In this document: positions 35,125-47,552 of the stretch, piece after piece | How the letters are laid out: each line of letters opens with the position of its first letter | Numbering within the stretch: the first letter of the stretch is position 1 | Origin: Oxytricha trifallax | Lineage: Eukaryota > Ciliophora > Spirotrichea > Sporadotrichida > Oxytrichidae | DNA: 64,000 bases | Assembly: GCA_000711775.1 (NCBI GenBank) | Contig: ARYC01001535.1 | Coordinates: forward strand, 1 to 64,000 | Reading direction: 5' to 3' | Program-made: the position numbers and the translations under genes | Notes under the pieces: generated by a model | Told to the model about the DNA's origin: nothing | What the model saw: only the letters and a program-made list of their open reading frames with translations | The model's database searches: none

Positions 35125-35660
35125 CAAATTCAATTCTCTTATGATAAACAGCTCGATTTCCAGATGCTTCCTCCGACTATTTTATCTGTCATTTTAAATT
35201 AATTATTATTAGCGATCGCTATATTTTATTCAGTAGTGTCTAATGCTTCATAGAAAGCGTATTTGGAAGATAGAATTTATAGGTTGAATACGGGGAAGTT
35301 GCCTAGATAATTTTTTGGTGGTGAAATCGTTATCTTGTATAAAGATGTGGGTGGAGGGAAAATCATTTCGCGTATACGCAAAAGATTCACCTCATTGACT
35401 GAAAAAATTGCAAGATATTGAATTGCTTGTTCTATAAAAAGGTCAGTGCTTGTATGTTTGTTTAATTGTTTGTTGCCCCACTATATCAAAGTACCTAGCT
35501 AATCTGAAATTTGAAAACTAGCGACTGGTAGATATGATGGTGATGGAAGTACTATGAGTCTTGAAGTTAATGGTATCGTTGTTTACAATAAAAGATGTGC
35601 TTTAAGAGCAGCAACAAGTATCCAACTTTATCTCATTAATTTATATTATTTAGAAAATTT
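35125..35660 (+). CDS. Coding segment, unrecognised
   Basis: The frame is open for 99 codons from 35125 to TGA 35419-35421 (LEDRIYRLNTGKLPRQFFGG, then a glycine-rich KDVGGGKI stretch and a basic part). It continues in the same frame past two TGA codons to a convincing LATGRYDGDGSTMSLEVNGI at about 35515-35660. GC is markedly higher than in the flanks. Either several in-phase segments or a decayed gene. No family is recognised. Confidence 0.5.
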
Positions 35661-35811
35661 TGACTTTACTAGATAATAATTTTTAAAAAATTATAAAAGC
35701 CTTAAATTAGCTTTTTTTTGCATTTATCGATGCAATTTCAAAAATTTATGAAAATTTGAAAAAATTAAAACTCAATTTCTTTACCTATAAATACAAGGAT
35801 ATTATTAATTA

Positions 35812-36297
35812 ATGAGTGCTGATCATCTTCACGCCTTTATCTCCCCGATCTGGCAAGCCTTCATTGAGAACGGAGGCTGTGAATATTTTGAGCAACTTGA
35901 AAGTGTCGATCCGAGGGCTCAGATTTCGGGTAGTAGGAATGGAAACCACCTTCCTTATCTATACCTCGTTATTGTTACATTTATTATAGGTTTTTATCAG
36001 AAAATCGAAGTTAGATTGGAAAAAATACCTAGTTGTTTAAATGAAAACCACCTTCATGAACATTCCCCCCCCAGCCTGGAAGTAGATGGCTGTGACGTTT
36101 TTGACGAAAATAATACTTTATTATGTTATTAGTTCACCCAGTGGGACCCTATACAATAAAATTAATCAATACTTCTTCTAAATTTTTCATCGAGATTATT
36201 CATCAATAGAAGCCCCGAGCCTCTAAACTTAAAGCTATCTTTGAATGAATCAAGCTAATAATCTGCCATCCCTCTCTTCATAAAAAGATTCTTCTGA
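35812..36297 (+). CDS. Open frame of 162 codons with a membrane segment
   Basis: ATG 35812 starts MSADHLHAFISPIWQAFIEN. The first 106 codons contain no TAA/TAG at all, and the frame goes on with TAG/TAA as Gln to TGA 36295-36297. A hydrophobic stretch (about 35955-36000, YLYLVIVTFIIGFY) could cross a membrane, and a Pro/Asp/Glu-rich part follows. The start codon follows an AT-rich stretch, as at the 5' end of a ciliate gene. No homologue is recognised. An eight-C run at 36065-36072 interrupts the composition. Confidence 0.6.
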
Positions 36298-36299
36298 TT

Positions 36300-37340
36300 T
36301 CCAAACACTTTCTATATTTTTTCATTTAAGTTGAAGCGTTAATGTGAAGATCTATTCCATTTGATAGCATTTCTATTTTAATAATTTACTATGATATAAT
36401 TTTAATACAGACTAATTAATTGTTAATAAAATAGATCCATAAAACTCAATGAAAATCAATTTATTTCATATTGTTTCTTTGATAGGATTACTGTAAAACT
36501 TAAAAGGATAATAAATAGAGTAAAAAATTTAATATTTTATTGCATAAATATATTAATAAGACGCTATTGAAAACACGCAAAATATATTAAATATAAATAT
36601 GAAATATCTTTGCTGTAAAAAAAAGATGAATTACTGAAATGAAATTAAACTTTACAATGTGTAATTGAATTCAATTAAAATAAAGTTTAAGACTCAACCT
36701 TTTGATTAAAGGCTAGGTAAAAATAGACTTTGGAAGCTATAAGTTCGTGGCTGGAAGATTATTTTATCGATGCTGTTTATATTATGAGAAGGGTGTAAGG
36801 GATAAGAATCCTTTGCTCTAAATAGGAGTGATTATTTTCACTCAAAAGCTTCATTTCTTAGAGTATATCTTGCTACTTAAAACATAAAATATAATGATAA
36901 TTTATATTAATTTTAGTAGAATTAATAGATATCCAAACAATAAAATAGTATGAATAATAAAATAAATTAATTCTTTTTTTTTAAATTAATTAAAATTTAG
37001 GAACTAAGTTTAAGCAATTTTCTTATGAATAAGCTCATCATAATAATTAATTATTGGCTTAATAAAACACTACTTTCTCATCTTAAAATTAATACTTTCA
37101 CATATTAATCCAATTTTTCGAGATACTAAATTATTCGTTTATCTAATTGCCTGATTATTCTATAAATTAATTAATTTAGTTCAAATATAATAATCATAAA
37201 TTCTTTTTCTTTAGTATATTTTCAATTTATGGGGTTTATTGGAAATAAACCAAAAATTAATTTTTATATTTAAATTATAGTAAATTTAGGTATTTATATT
37301 TAATTTCTCTATTTTTTATTATATAATCATTTGATATTAA
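36300..37340. other. AT-rich stretch, nothing recognised
   Basis: No supported feature. Confidence 0.5.
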
Positions 37341-37344
37341 GCCT

Positions 37345-38042
37345 AAGTTATTTTACTATCTCTGTCACAAAAAATACCCTGAAATGTAAACGATATCGGT
37401 TTTATGCATTTGCAAAAAATAAGGAGGCCTTTGTAAAAATGACAAGGCAATAATATTCCCCTCAGCAATCCCACTCACTGTTGTTAATGGAGAAAGATCC
37501 GTACGAGTGTAGTAATTACACTAATTGCTCTCTGTAGAAGTTGAATATCTCTATCTTGATTCTTTGCTTTCATCAGTATGACATAGTACCTATGAAAAAG
37601 CTTCCATATTTATAAATTCAATTTCTCACTTATGCTTTTCTGATCTTCACAATATAGTCATCAGTATATTCATTATTATAAGAACCATATGCCTCTCTAA
37701 AAACAGGCTCTGGATGTCAACCATCAAATCAGGACATAAGGCTTCTTACAAGCGCTTCAGCGTGCTTACTGGTTGATGCTATTTGGCATATAAGCTTACA
37801 GAATTTGTGATTTCTGCAATTCCACATTAGTTTTGGACCACCAACCAATTCAACCATCAAACACATATCTTTGAATATTTAATCCCAGTTTGTCTAGCAA
37901 TAAATTGAGTTTATTTCAAGTGAAAAATACCTCTCTATGGAGTTCGTAAACAGCTGATGAGAATTTTCAAGTGCTATCGAATGAGTATACTTCCAGGTAC
38001 ATAGAGTCGTATTTATATCAATTTTATCTGCAAAACTGATTT
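37345..38042 (-). pseudogene. Large unrecognised coding region, frame changes
   Basis: From 38040 downward the minus strand is clearly coding: about 100 codons without TGA (NWDQIFKDMCLMVELVGGPK, then CKLICQIASTSKHAEALVRS). Then comes EPVFREAYGSYNNEYTDDY, then in another frame WKLFHRYYVILMKAKNQDRD, and in a third SPLTTVSGIAEGNIIALSFL near 37450. So at least two frame changes occur within 700 bp. Small eliminated sequences between segments, or decay, would explain this. Repeats such as IASTSKHAEALVRSL suggest helical (HEAT/ARM-like) structure, but I cannot name a family. Confidence 0.5.
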
Positions 38043-38166
38043 AAAAATTGATATAATCATATTATACTAAATATCTTAAAATATCTATTATTTTATTTGT
38101 TGTTTAATTAAGATAATCTTCCTCCTACTTATAATAGATCAATTCAGCAATAATGTTAATTTATTA

Positions 38167-38376
38167 ATGGAGTTCAGTCAAAGTCAAGAAGAATTAATGA
38201 GCCCAACCTTTCCTTTGTTTTTGAATTTTTATTATTACAACGAAATTATTGAATATAAGAATGTCCTCCTTAACCATAGAATCTTCACCAATGAGCTTGA
38301 AGCCTCTGATAAGATAAAGAAGATGTTTTGTTTCCTTGGATAGATCGATGACCTTAACCTCACCCTACAAAGATGA
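38167..38376 (+). CDS. Short gene start or small protein
   Basis: ATG 38167 opens 70 codons to TGA 38374-38376: MEFSQSQEELMSPTFPLFLN, then aromatic and acidic residues. A start codon after AT-rich DNA and strong coding character suggest a true 5' segment. It lies between two minus-strand coding regions, as would be seen in a scrambled or densely packed germline locus. Confidence 0.5.
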
Positions 38377-38889
38377 AGCTCTCGAATCAATAAATATAGC
38401 AGCTCTATATACCCATATAAAATCTTAAGCACTCATTAACTATACTAACTAACGGAGATAAAATTCAATTCTGCCTCCTCTTTGGAAGTATGATTGAAGA
38501 CATCTAGCCTAAAATAATACTTGCTTATTTATTGATAATTAATTCTCAAATGGCAAAAAATCATCTAAAGCTTTAAATTAAACTTCATTAAACAAATTCC
38601 ATAGCAAGTGATATTTCATAATACACATTTTGTATTTGGTATAATTTGTTTAATAAAACCCACTCTTTATTTATTTCATTTAAATTATCTTGTATTTCAA
38701 TTATATTCTTCTTTAATTTCATTAAGTTTTACTCTTGGAGTTTTATTAATATATCATATGCAGCTTTTGAAATCAATTATTATTTTATATTTTATTAAAT
38801 TATTATTTATACATTTACTGAGAACTCGATTTATTTATGTTATATTTGATGAGAATATATAGACCATTATTTTAATTTCAAGCATCAAC

Positions 38890-39441
38890 TAAAGGAACTA
38901 TCTACCTATTTAAGATAGTCTTAGTGTCTAAATGTTTTATCGTTTAATTCTTGCTAAATGCTCCTGAATTTGTCACAATGAGTTATGATTGACATCTTCA
39001 CCTCTATTCCAATCAGTGTCATCATCATCCGAAAGTTACACTTACTTCATAAAACATTTGAGTTACATCTTTATCAATCAACTTTCCTGTGCTATGAAAT
39101 TTCAAAAACACAGGCTTATTTTTATTCTGAAGTTATAGTTCCATTCCGTCATATCAGGTCATGAAAATTATCTTTTTGTGAGAACTACTCCAATTGTGGT
39201 GATATTTAGAATATAAATTAAACTGTAAAACTGAAAATGTAGAGATCTGGCATTTAAGATTAATAATCAGAGGAATATAAGATTGATATACAATTTAATT
39301 TAAATATTGATTATAAAATTGTAAATAAAAACTAATTGTGTTATCAATCTCCTTATGATAATCAAATATTTTCCACTTGATTTCAATGAGTCACTGTTCG
39401 TTTTGCTCCACTGTAAAGTGTTTTTCTTGTATGTCCTCCAT
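38890..39441 (-). CDS. Coding region with a candidate eliminated sequence
   Basis: On the minus strand ATG 39441 starts MEDIQEKHFTVEQNEQ, then a TGA, then IEIKWKIFDYHKEIDNT. An AT-rich 135-bp stretch follows (39199-39333). Beyond it coding resumes (NKNKPVFLKFHSTGKLIDKD), and in another frame DDDDTDWNRGEDVNHN near 38990-39040. The AT-rich stretch is bordered by the 7-bp direct repeat AATTGTG (39192-39198 and 39334-39340), as expected for pointers around an internal eliminated sequence. The frame on either side remains ambiguous. Product unknown. Confidence 0.45.
39199..39333. other. Candidate internal eliminated sequence
   Basis: AT-rich interval between coding-like pieces, with the direct repeat AATTGTG at both borders. 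Removal of the interval plus one repeat copy would join the pieces. Seven matching bases can occur by chance in AT-rich DNA, so this is a candidate only. Confidence 0.35.
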
Positions 39442-39627
39442 TTTTATAAGGTAAGAACACCAAAATATTTTTATTACAATTTGAATAATTTATGGGTGTA
39501 TAGTCTCCAGTAATGTCTCAGTTAAAAGTCAAAAATCGATCTTAATTATATTTTATTAATCTAATAATTCTTAGATTATTTATTTTATTTGCTAGCTAAG
39601 CAGTTAAAACAATATGAAAGAGAACGT

Positions 39628-39654
39628 GTATATATATATATATATATATATATT
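39628..39654. repeat. (TA)n microsatellite
   Basis: About 12 TA units in AT-rich DNA. Confidence 0.85.
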
Positions 39655-40261
39655 AGGAATGAGATTGATTTGATGATAAGTAGGGATACTTTATTGTGAT
39701 GGATTTAAAGAACAATAATATTTATTGTAACCACTATTTAGAAATAGTTAGCTTCATATATAATTAAAAATATAAAACCCCAAGAGTAAAATTTAAAGAA
39801 ATTGGCTGACTGAACAAATATTTAAAAAACAAATAAGCAAAAGTAGAAAATAATAAATCTGAAATAATTAAGAAAAATTAAAAATGTATAAATAAATTAT
39901 AAAACATATTAAACATAATATCTCTAAAGAATCTAAAGCTCTATTTTATTGTATAACTATTTATTGACTCTCCTCTTACTAAATTTCGTTTAGAATTATA
40001 AAAATGCATAAAAATATGATTAAACATATCGATCTTAGAGACTATTTACGTTAGCCATATGAAACAGATATAAAAGCTCGAGAGGCCAAAGAAAAAAGTA
40101 TGATAATATATCTGGGATTAAGAATTTGTAAATTACCAGAAGGATTTTTATTTCGGGAATTTTAAACTGCTAATATATTTAGGTTGATAGACTTGTAATT
40201 GAAAAAGCTTCTAGAAGGTTCACTGGGTTGAAAAGGCATTTTGAGCACTTTAAGAGAATGA

Positions 40262-40396
40262 AAGAGATCTGAAGAATACATAGATGCTACCTAAGATAAT
40301 TCCTAAAGATAAAAAGGCAATTCAATGGCATGTAAGTTACAAAATGTGATCTATTTGGGAAAAATAAAAGGTAATACCAACTTTATCAAAAGATGA
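40262..40396 (+). CDS. Short coding segment
   Basis: Forty-five codons to TGA 40394-40396 reading SEEYIDATQDNSQRQKGNSM and a Lys-rich end, with four TAA as Gln. A second frame is open across part of it. Unrecognised. Confidence 0.35.
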
Positions 40397-40906
40397 ACTT
40401 ATTATGAATATCAAAAATATTCTAAATGTTGAGGTTTCTTTTTTTGTCTAAGCAAGCTAATGCCTACTTTTATTATAAATCCTACTCCTTTATTACTCTT
40501 TTAATTTCAAAGTGCGGCATAATTTTAAGAACAGACGATGATACTGATTTGATCTCAGTGAGGATCTCAACATCTTCATAAAATGTTAAAAAGGAATTAA
40601 CCAATACTTAGAATATCTTATCAAACATACTTAAAGAGAGTGGGTAATGAATGATATACTTTCAATAATAAAATCTTTTGCTCTAAAGAAGCATCCATAT
40701 ACAATCAAAACCCGTTTCATATTGTCAATTTGATCCATTCCTTCATTACGATTAATTCAAAGCCAACTATGCAAGAGTTCTTCACTTCCTGCAATAAACA
40801 ATTGCAAAAAAACTTGACATTGAAAAGAAATTTCACATTAATTGTATTTTTAACTGTGAGATGATAAGTATTACTAAATGCAGATATGTCTTCTTTAGAC
40901 TGATGA

Positions 40907-41257
40907 AATAAAATAAAAAAATGTATCTAGGAATGTACTCTATTTAAGGCATTTTTATCTTGCAGACTTAAAGATAAGATCTTATGGGTAAATAGCCTCC
41001 ACTTTCATGATTAATTATAAATTATTTCATCTATTAGAACAATTTCCTATTTTACGGCTTTAAAATTCAAGGCTTATTTAAGTTTATTGAATTTCTATAA
41101 AGATATCATGATCTAAGTAACAGAGAAAAACTATGAAATATATAATTTAATGATGGGGAAAAACTTCGTAAATAGAAATGATCTTTCACTTTACTCCTAT
41201 TAGTACAATAGAAAAGGATAATGCCTCCTTTTCAATATAGAAATTTAACTTATATGA
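40907..41257 (+). CDS. Open frame of 117 codons, unrecognised
   Basis: Free of TGA from 40907 to 41255-41257, with CRLKDKILWVNSLHFHDQLQ and later VTEKNYEIYNLMMGKNFVNR. The composition resembles a folded helical protein. The frame preceding it is different, so a boundary lies near 40900. A parallel frame has many TGA codons here and was discarded. Confidence 0.45.
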
Positions 41258-41780
41258 TCTTGATAAAGTAAAAGTCTCTGCATTATTTCTTGATCTAAAA
41301 CCAACCATATGATATGACCCCTGTGGAAATGGTATATAGATTGATTAAAAGGAGAGATCTTAATCTCCTTTTTATTCAAGTCTCTATGCATTAAGAATTA
41401 GCCCTTTCAAAACTAAATAAAGCCACTATAAATGTATTTTGTTTTATAGAATTCTCCCTGTCGAGTATTTTGAAAAGATAAATGGTAAAAATAAAAAGTA
41501 TTCTATGATCAATGTTATTGAAAAATTGAGCTCGAATAATATGATAACATGATAAATAAGATTCATTGGAAATAAATGTTTAATGATATTAATAATATTT
41601 AATATATTTAACTCACGAACAATAAGAAAAAATAAATTTTACTCTATTTATATTTGAGAAAAGATGTAGAGCTCCGCTTATTTAACGTTTTTCTATAATT
41701 AAAGGTGCTATCGATTGATTCTATTACTAGGAGTCCAATATAAATTGAATTCAATAATCGATCGCAAAAAAATTAAAAGC

Positions 41781-42230
41781 AAATTTAAATCTTTGATTAA
41801 TTATTGCTATAATATATTCAGTTTAGGAGATTAAAATAAACTAAGATTATTATATATAATAAAAGCAGGCATAATTGACTAAGCCTAGATTAAATAGTAC
41901 TTGTTTGATAGATTATTTAGAAATTAGATGGACATTACTATTGGTTGGGCGTATAATCTCATTTCTGGAGCGTTATAAATCATTATGAAATGTTTGTGAT
42001 TTGTTTATTTATTTTAGTTTCATTTTGAATTATCACGCTCCAGAAATAAGATTATACGCCCAACCCAATAGTAAAGTTCATATAATTTCTAAATAATCTA
42101 TCAAACGAGTACCATTTCATCTAGGCTTAGTTAAGTATAACAGCTGCTATTATATATAATTATCTTATTAGTTTATTTTAATTTCCCAAACTAATTATAT
42201 TCTAGCAAAATTAATCAAAGATTTAAATTT
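41781..42230. mobile_element. Foldback element, GGAC/CTGGAGCG family, copy 1
   Basis: Arms of about 195 bp (41781-41975 and 42029-42230) are inverted copies around a 50-bp centre. Inside each arm lie TACTATTGGTTGGGCGTATA-like sequence and CTGGAGCG next to the centre. The foldback at 50205-50600 shares the blocks ACTTTACTATTGG and CTGGAGCG at the same positions, so they are one family. No coding capacity. A target duplication is not resolved. Confidence 0.75.
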
Positions 42231-42292
42231 AAGTTAAATTAACCAGTTTAATAACTCTATATTTTAATTTTAATAATAAAATTTATCAATGA

Positions 42293-42720
42293 AGTCATTC
42301 AGAAGCAGAGTTTGTGAAGAAGTTTCATGTTAGACCTGATATGATCTCCAATCTCCAGGTACTTTACCAGATTAAGACCAAAAGATCACAACCTCCTTGT
42401 GATGGCATTATAGAAGTACTAGGTACCCCAAAAGAAGATCATATTGACGTTGAGATTGTCAGAAAAGTTAGGTGAGCATCAGTGCTTCTTTAAAGATCAA
42501 GCATTTAGAACTGCTTGAGGAGCAGCTAAACAAGTAGACTAGTACCATTGAGTACGAAACCAAAAATGTGAATTACAGGAATTGGAATCCATTCCGTTAA
42601 GGGCCTAGCCCATCCCCATTAGAAGGCTTTATTGCTATCACATTGATTATAGAGTTCGTTACAGATTAAAAGTTAGATATATTCTTTAATAAAAACAAAC
42701 AAAACATAAAATCATAAATT
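42293..42720 (+). CDS. Coding region in two frames, unrecognised
   Basis: Frame 42293-42475 (61 codons) reads EAEFVKKFHVRPDMISNLQV and CDGIIEVLGTPKEDHIDVEI and stops at TGA 42473. A frame starting at 42472 continues ISASLKIKHLELLEEQLNKQ and NVNYRNWNPFRQGPSPSPLE to about 42720. The switch occurs at AGGTGAGC, which also looks like a splice donor; a frame shift or segment junction are alternatives. The protein is charged and helical with a Pro-rich end. No family is recognised. It begins only about 60 bp right of the foldback element. Confidence 0.55.
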
Positions 42721-43087
42721 CTAATAATTTAACATCAGGCGAGAATTTAACAATTTGGGTTTCATTTTTTGAAAAAATTAAATGTAAATATCTAAAATAA
42801 AATTATATTTAATTTCTGTATTTTTTATAATTGTAAATAATTTGTTTTAATATCTTTAATTCAATTTAGAAATTATTTTCACAAATTGATTTTACTCTTT
42901 GGAGTTTTCTTGCAAATTTTACTTTTTAAAGAAAAAAAATTATCCTAGTAAAAGAAATTTTAATTATAATTAATCTTAATCAAAATAACTTATTTTAGTG
43001 TAATCATTTATTGCCGAGGTAATTACATTTATTCTCAGGAATTTAATGAATTTAGATATACAACATATATTAAATTTCAATGATTAA

Positions 43088-43770
43088 GATGTAGTTTACT
43101 TACCAATCAGTAATATTCTAAGATCTAAAGGTTGTTGATACTTGAGCATTGATTATGAAAACTCGATTCCATTATAGAAAAGAAGCAAACCCGAGCTAAA
43201 TATCCTACTATAGATTAAACAGCACAAGAAAGCTCATAATAAAGATGTTGATGAAGATCAGAGATTTAAGGTTATCGAATGAAAAAGCTTTGTTAAACTT
43301 AAAATTATTATATTTTTATAAATTACCATAGATATTAAAAGAAAACAAAAGGTCTTTGCAGCATTTAATACTGCTATACTATAGTGACTTTGAAACAGAA
43401 ATAATTTACTAAAATTTCAAAATAATACCAACGCAAAATTAATATAGATCATTAGGGTGATTTCAATCAGTATACCAATCAGCTCATTGAAATTTAAACA
43501 GGTAGGATATTGAATAATACGTTAGCTCATATTCAAAAATGGAATTAGAATATTATATGATTAAAAAAATTATTATTGATGAAATTTGAAAGAACATCAA
43601 GCAGATAAGATAAAAGAGATCAAGCTAGATAATGCCGATAAAAATAATATTTCTATTGACCGTATCATAGTTAAAGATATTTTTAAAAACAAGAACATTG
43701 GAGCTAAAATAAATAAGTGCTTTCAGCATACTTATATAAAATTAGACAAAATTCAATTCGATAAAAAAGT
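43088..43770 (+). CDS. Lysine-rich coding region interrupted by a G-capped element
   Basis: 43088-43270 reads DVVYLPISNILRSKGC and, after a TGA, ENSIPLQKRSKPELNILLQI with KDVDEDQRFKVIE. After AT-rich DNA, 43586-43770 reads EHQADKIKEIKLDNADKNNI and IGAKINKCFQHTYIKLDKIQ. The latter is open in the standard code and runs directly into the G-capped element at 43772. The element therefore appears to have inserted into a coding segment. Product unknown; Lys/Asp-rich and probably helical. Confidence 0.5.
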
Positions 43771-44252
43771 TGAGGGGGGGAAGTTTCCTCCACGCTTTTT
43801 TTTTATTTTTATGTAAATTTAATAAATTTTACATAAATTAAAAAATTTAACAATTTTATGACCTATTAAATATTAAGAGTATATTGTTCATCATTGAAGT
43901 AGCTCAAGAAAATATAATTTAACAATATATACGCATGGTATGAACTAGATTAATTCAATCAGAATTTCAATAACAATTGAATACAATAATTGGAATTACT
44001 ATAACAGAACCTACAAATATCAGTGAAAAATATCAAAGTTTTTGTAATCTGAAGAGATATATTGACTGTTAATTAATAAATTAAAGTATAATTATAACAA
44101 TGAAATTAGTCCTGAAGTTGGTTGATAGTTGTTATAAAAATTAATTTAATAAAAAAAATAATAAAAATTAAAAAATTAAAAAAAGTGCAGGAACTTCCCT
44201 AAAAATTTTTTTATATCATAAACCAGTGCAGGAAACTTCCCCCCAAAAAGTT
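43764..44252. mobile_element. G-tract-capped non-autonomous element, copy 2
   Basis: The 473-bp element 43772-44244 lies between perfect 8-bp repeats AAAAAGTT (43764-43771 and 44245-44252). It begins GAGGGGGGG and ends in six C, with GAAGTTTCC-type ends and a second inner motif near the right end (AGTGCAGGAACTTCCC). Its interior shares long blocks with 4965-5457, for example AATTTCAATAACAATTG. No coding capacity. Confidence 0.85.
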
Positions 44253-45505
44253 TTGTCCTCAATCATTTGAATTTCTTTTAGAAATCTGAGCTTTATTTTA
44301 TAATTTTGGTATCTTATTTGTTTTTATTGTTTTTAAGAATGCCTTTTTACTTTAAAAAATAGAAATTAATTCTATATTTAACCGAAATAGCACTAGTTTT
44401 AATTCAAGTTAAAAATTAATTGTTTCATAGAAACAGTATAAATGTGCAAAAATGATCATAATTTATTAATACTACTTATGTTCCATTACAAAATGATAAT
44501 TCTCAAGGAATTAAAAGAAAAATTAAGCCGATCCAGAATTAAGTGCAAAATGCAAGATGGTAAGGCTGAAGCTAAAAAGGAAGTTGAATATAAAGATGAA
44601 GGAATGGAAGTAGATGCAAATGGAGAAAACAGTCATTACTAGAATAAAAAATTCTCGAATTTAAAATTGAAACAAATCGAATTTCTAATTATATTACTGA
44701 CACTAAATTAATTTAACCCATAAATTTCAAAGCAGCTATAAGTAGTTCGATAATGAAATATTTTTGTAAGATAAGCGTTTAAGTGATTATTTTGGAAGTC
44801 TTAGTACAGTTAATTATATATTGATTTACTATCTACTTCGCTATACAATCTGATTAATATATTGACAAACTATATAATCATTTATGAAACTTCTAATGTA
44901 AGATAATTCTGCATATCTCATATTTTATTATGCCTACTGTCTTCAAACATTAAATATGATGAAATAACAATTTGATTCGAAATCTAATTAACCTTAAATA
45001 ATTACAGAAACATGTTTATTATTTTATCAATTATGTGAAAAAATTGGTATAATATCTCTAAACTCAAGAGCTGAAATATATCCAATAAGAATTACTTAAG
45101 CTTAAGAAATTTGAATCATTAATTAACTTTTAGATTATTGTAAAAAAGAATTATTGAATTAATGCTCCACTTTATAAGAATAATTAGAAATAATATATGT
45201 ATTTTTAATGAATAAAGTTAAAAAGTATAGAATTTAATTTATTCATGTAGATTTGTATATTTTTATTTAAAAAAATTCATATCAATATCTGTTTAATAGG
45301 TACATTAACTTTAAAAATAATTGAGAAAAAGATTAAGATTTAAAAAGATGCATTTAAATTTTGTTCAAAATATATCAGTTGATTTAATAAAAAAATACGA
45401 GAAATGCATTGAATTTTTAGACATATTCGATTAGATGGCCATCTCAATATTGCTCTTAAGTATTGCTTTTATTTTTAATTAATCTTTTTTTTGAATATAC
45501 TTAAT
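44253..45505. other. AT-rich stretch, little seen
   Basis: A 66-codon frame at 44442-44642 is Lys/Glu-rich (KMQDGKAEAKKEVEYKDEGM) and could be coding. Otherwise only AT-rich sequence. Confidence 0.35.
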
Positions 45506-45509
45506 CAAA

Positions 45510-45599
45510 GACTTCCATAAAAATAAGTGGATTTCTGACTCTCTAGAAATGTCCATAATTTAAGTTAACGAAAAACATCAACACTTCTGAAATGCCACC
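45510..45599 (-). repeat. Dispersed repeat, third copy
   Basis: The reverse complement matches 29967-30062 (GGTG.. start, TTGATGTTTTT and AGTTAAC blocks) and in part 28551-28632. No coding sense is evident. Confidence 0.55.
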
Positions 45600-45605
45600 A
45601 CATTC

Positions 45606-47220
45606 TTATTGCTTTATTATATTATTTATTTTACGTTGTATTAATATTAAATAAAAAAATTTACATTGAGATTCATAAAATATTAAATAATCTTATTATT
45701 CAAGTTTCTGTTTTTTACTTAAAATTTATGAAATTAAAAAATATTATTAATAAATAGAATAAGAGTTCACTTTTCAATATTTGATTAAAAGTAATTATTT
45801 AAAACCCCAAAAACGCTAATAATGGTTTTAAACTGCAAAAATATACAAATGAATTACAAAAATATTATTATAATTTTCGAAGACTTGGTCAGATGAAATC
45901 ATTTTCTATTAATTATGAAGCAAGACAACAATTCATTTTATAGAATAATGACAAGAAAAAGGTGGGCATTTATTTTTTTAATTTTACAGAGTTAATGAGA
46001 TTCTCATAATTTATCTTCACTATGTAGAAGTTCAGACATAATTATCTACAGATATATTATCTTACTATAATAGATCTAGATATAATGCTACATTTTGACT
46101 ATTTGAGTTCTAAAATTGAAAATCTTTGTTTTGATAGATCTGGGCTGCTTTATGGAAAAAATATTAAAATCAATTATTTTTTTATATTCTTTCTGTATTC
46201 TTAATTTACTTAATTATTAATCTATTAAGCATAGTTATTTATTACTACAAACAATTTTTATTTTGTTACTTTTATACATATTTTATCTTATAAATTTTAA
46301 TGTTTTACTTTGATTTCTTTTTAATTAAAATCAGAGTTCTTATAATATTTTTTAGTTTATTTTTAATTAACAAATGAAACAGGAATAATTTATTTAAAAA
46401 AAACTTTTTAAATTATTAACTTATATTTTAATTTGTCGATTTAATCGTTGTCAAATGTATCTAAATTTAGTCAATGTTATTTTAATTATATTTTTCCGAT
46501 TTTGAACTTGCAATTAACGGTTAACAACATTCTTAGATATCATTATTTTTTAGAAAACAAGATTATAATATTTCTGAATATATTACTGTATTGGCAATAT
46601 TGTATAGGATAAGTTATATAAATTTAGTACAATTGTTAATTAATTGAGTGTGTTAAAAAGATAAGTCATCTATCTTATATTTCCCCTACTCATTAAATTT
46701 TTAATAGCTAGAACTACAATAAATCTTAGCTAGATATGTAAAACATCTCAAGTTAAAAACAGAACAACTTAAATTTAGAAAACATGATATGTTAAAATGC
46801 TGTAGAATAGAGTTCCCTGCATACTGCTGGTTTGCTACACAATGTCGGAATTAATGGTTAAGGCATTAAAATAAGACATTAAAGATCTATCCATTAATCA
46901 TAAATTTAATTAGGACAATTATCATCAGATTATTTTTTAAATAAAGGGACTTCGAGCTGTGCTTAAATATCCAAAAAAGTGAATATACGATGCTATATCT
47001 AGAGATCCAAAAATGATTGAGTTATTTTATATCGAAGTTCTTTAAAGAAGGAATTTAGCAAATTGTTAAACTTCAAGTAAAATTCATAATACATTTAACA
47101 GATATTAAAATAAATTATATACGATAACAGACCCCCCAAAATCAGGGAAATATATAATTTTCATTTGTATTCTATTGAAATCATTTATTTTTTTTAAAGT
47201 AATTTTAAAAATATTAAAAT
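45606..47220. other. AT-rich stretch, nothing recognised
   Basis: No supported gene or repeat. Confidence 0.5.
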
Positions 47221-47226
47221 TAAGAC

Positions 47227-47552
47227 TTAACAGAAAGGAAAATAGATGATTTAAACAATTTGATTAAAATTAATAAGGATATTGTTAATGGCAACGATGA
47301 TGTTCAGTTACCTTCACAAAAAATATTATCTATAATAACTAAAAATATTATTTATTAGAGAACTTGCTTGGAAAGAGTAGTGATAGGTCTCACAAGAACT
47401 TAAGTTTCAGTACTCAAGGTAATAAAAATAAGCAAATATGGCATGCTAACGTAGATATTTATTATAAAGCTAATGGAGTAAGTCTCTTTGCATTTCTTTT
47501 AAGAAGTATTCTTATTATTTGTTATAATTATATAGTTTTATATTATTTAACA
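47227..47552 (+). CDS. Coding segment, unrecognised
   Basis: The first part (47227-47350) reads ERKIDDLNNLIKINKDIVNG. A second frame (47361-47552), open in the standard code, reads SSDRSHKNLSFSTQGNKNKQ, then IWHANVDIYYKANG and a hydrophobic end. The frame changes near 47355. Likely one or two macronuclear-destined segments; product unknown. Confidence 0.45.

Noticed and set aside
36065-36072. Eight-C run as footprint of an excised G-capped element
   Set aside because: Only one C run, no sub-terminal motif and no 8-bp repeat on both sides.
38608-38862. 84-codon hydrophobic plus-strand frame
   Set aside because: Almost entirely Ile/Leu/Phe/Tyr from AT-rich codons, typical of non-coding AT-rich DNA.
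37345-41350. TGA read as tryptophan throughout, which would make very long frames
   Set aside because: In several islands (for example 37.4-37.6 kb and 40.9-41.25 kb) another frame turned out to be free of TGA and more protein-like, so the apparent Trp positions were artefacts of following the wrong frame.
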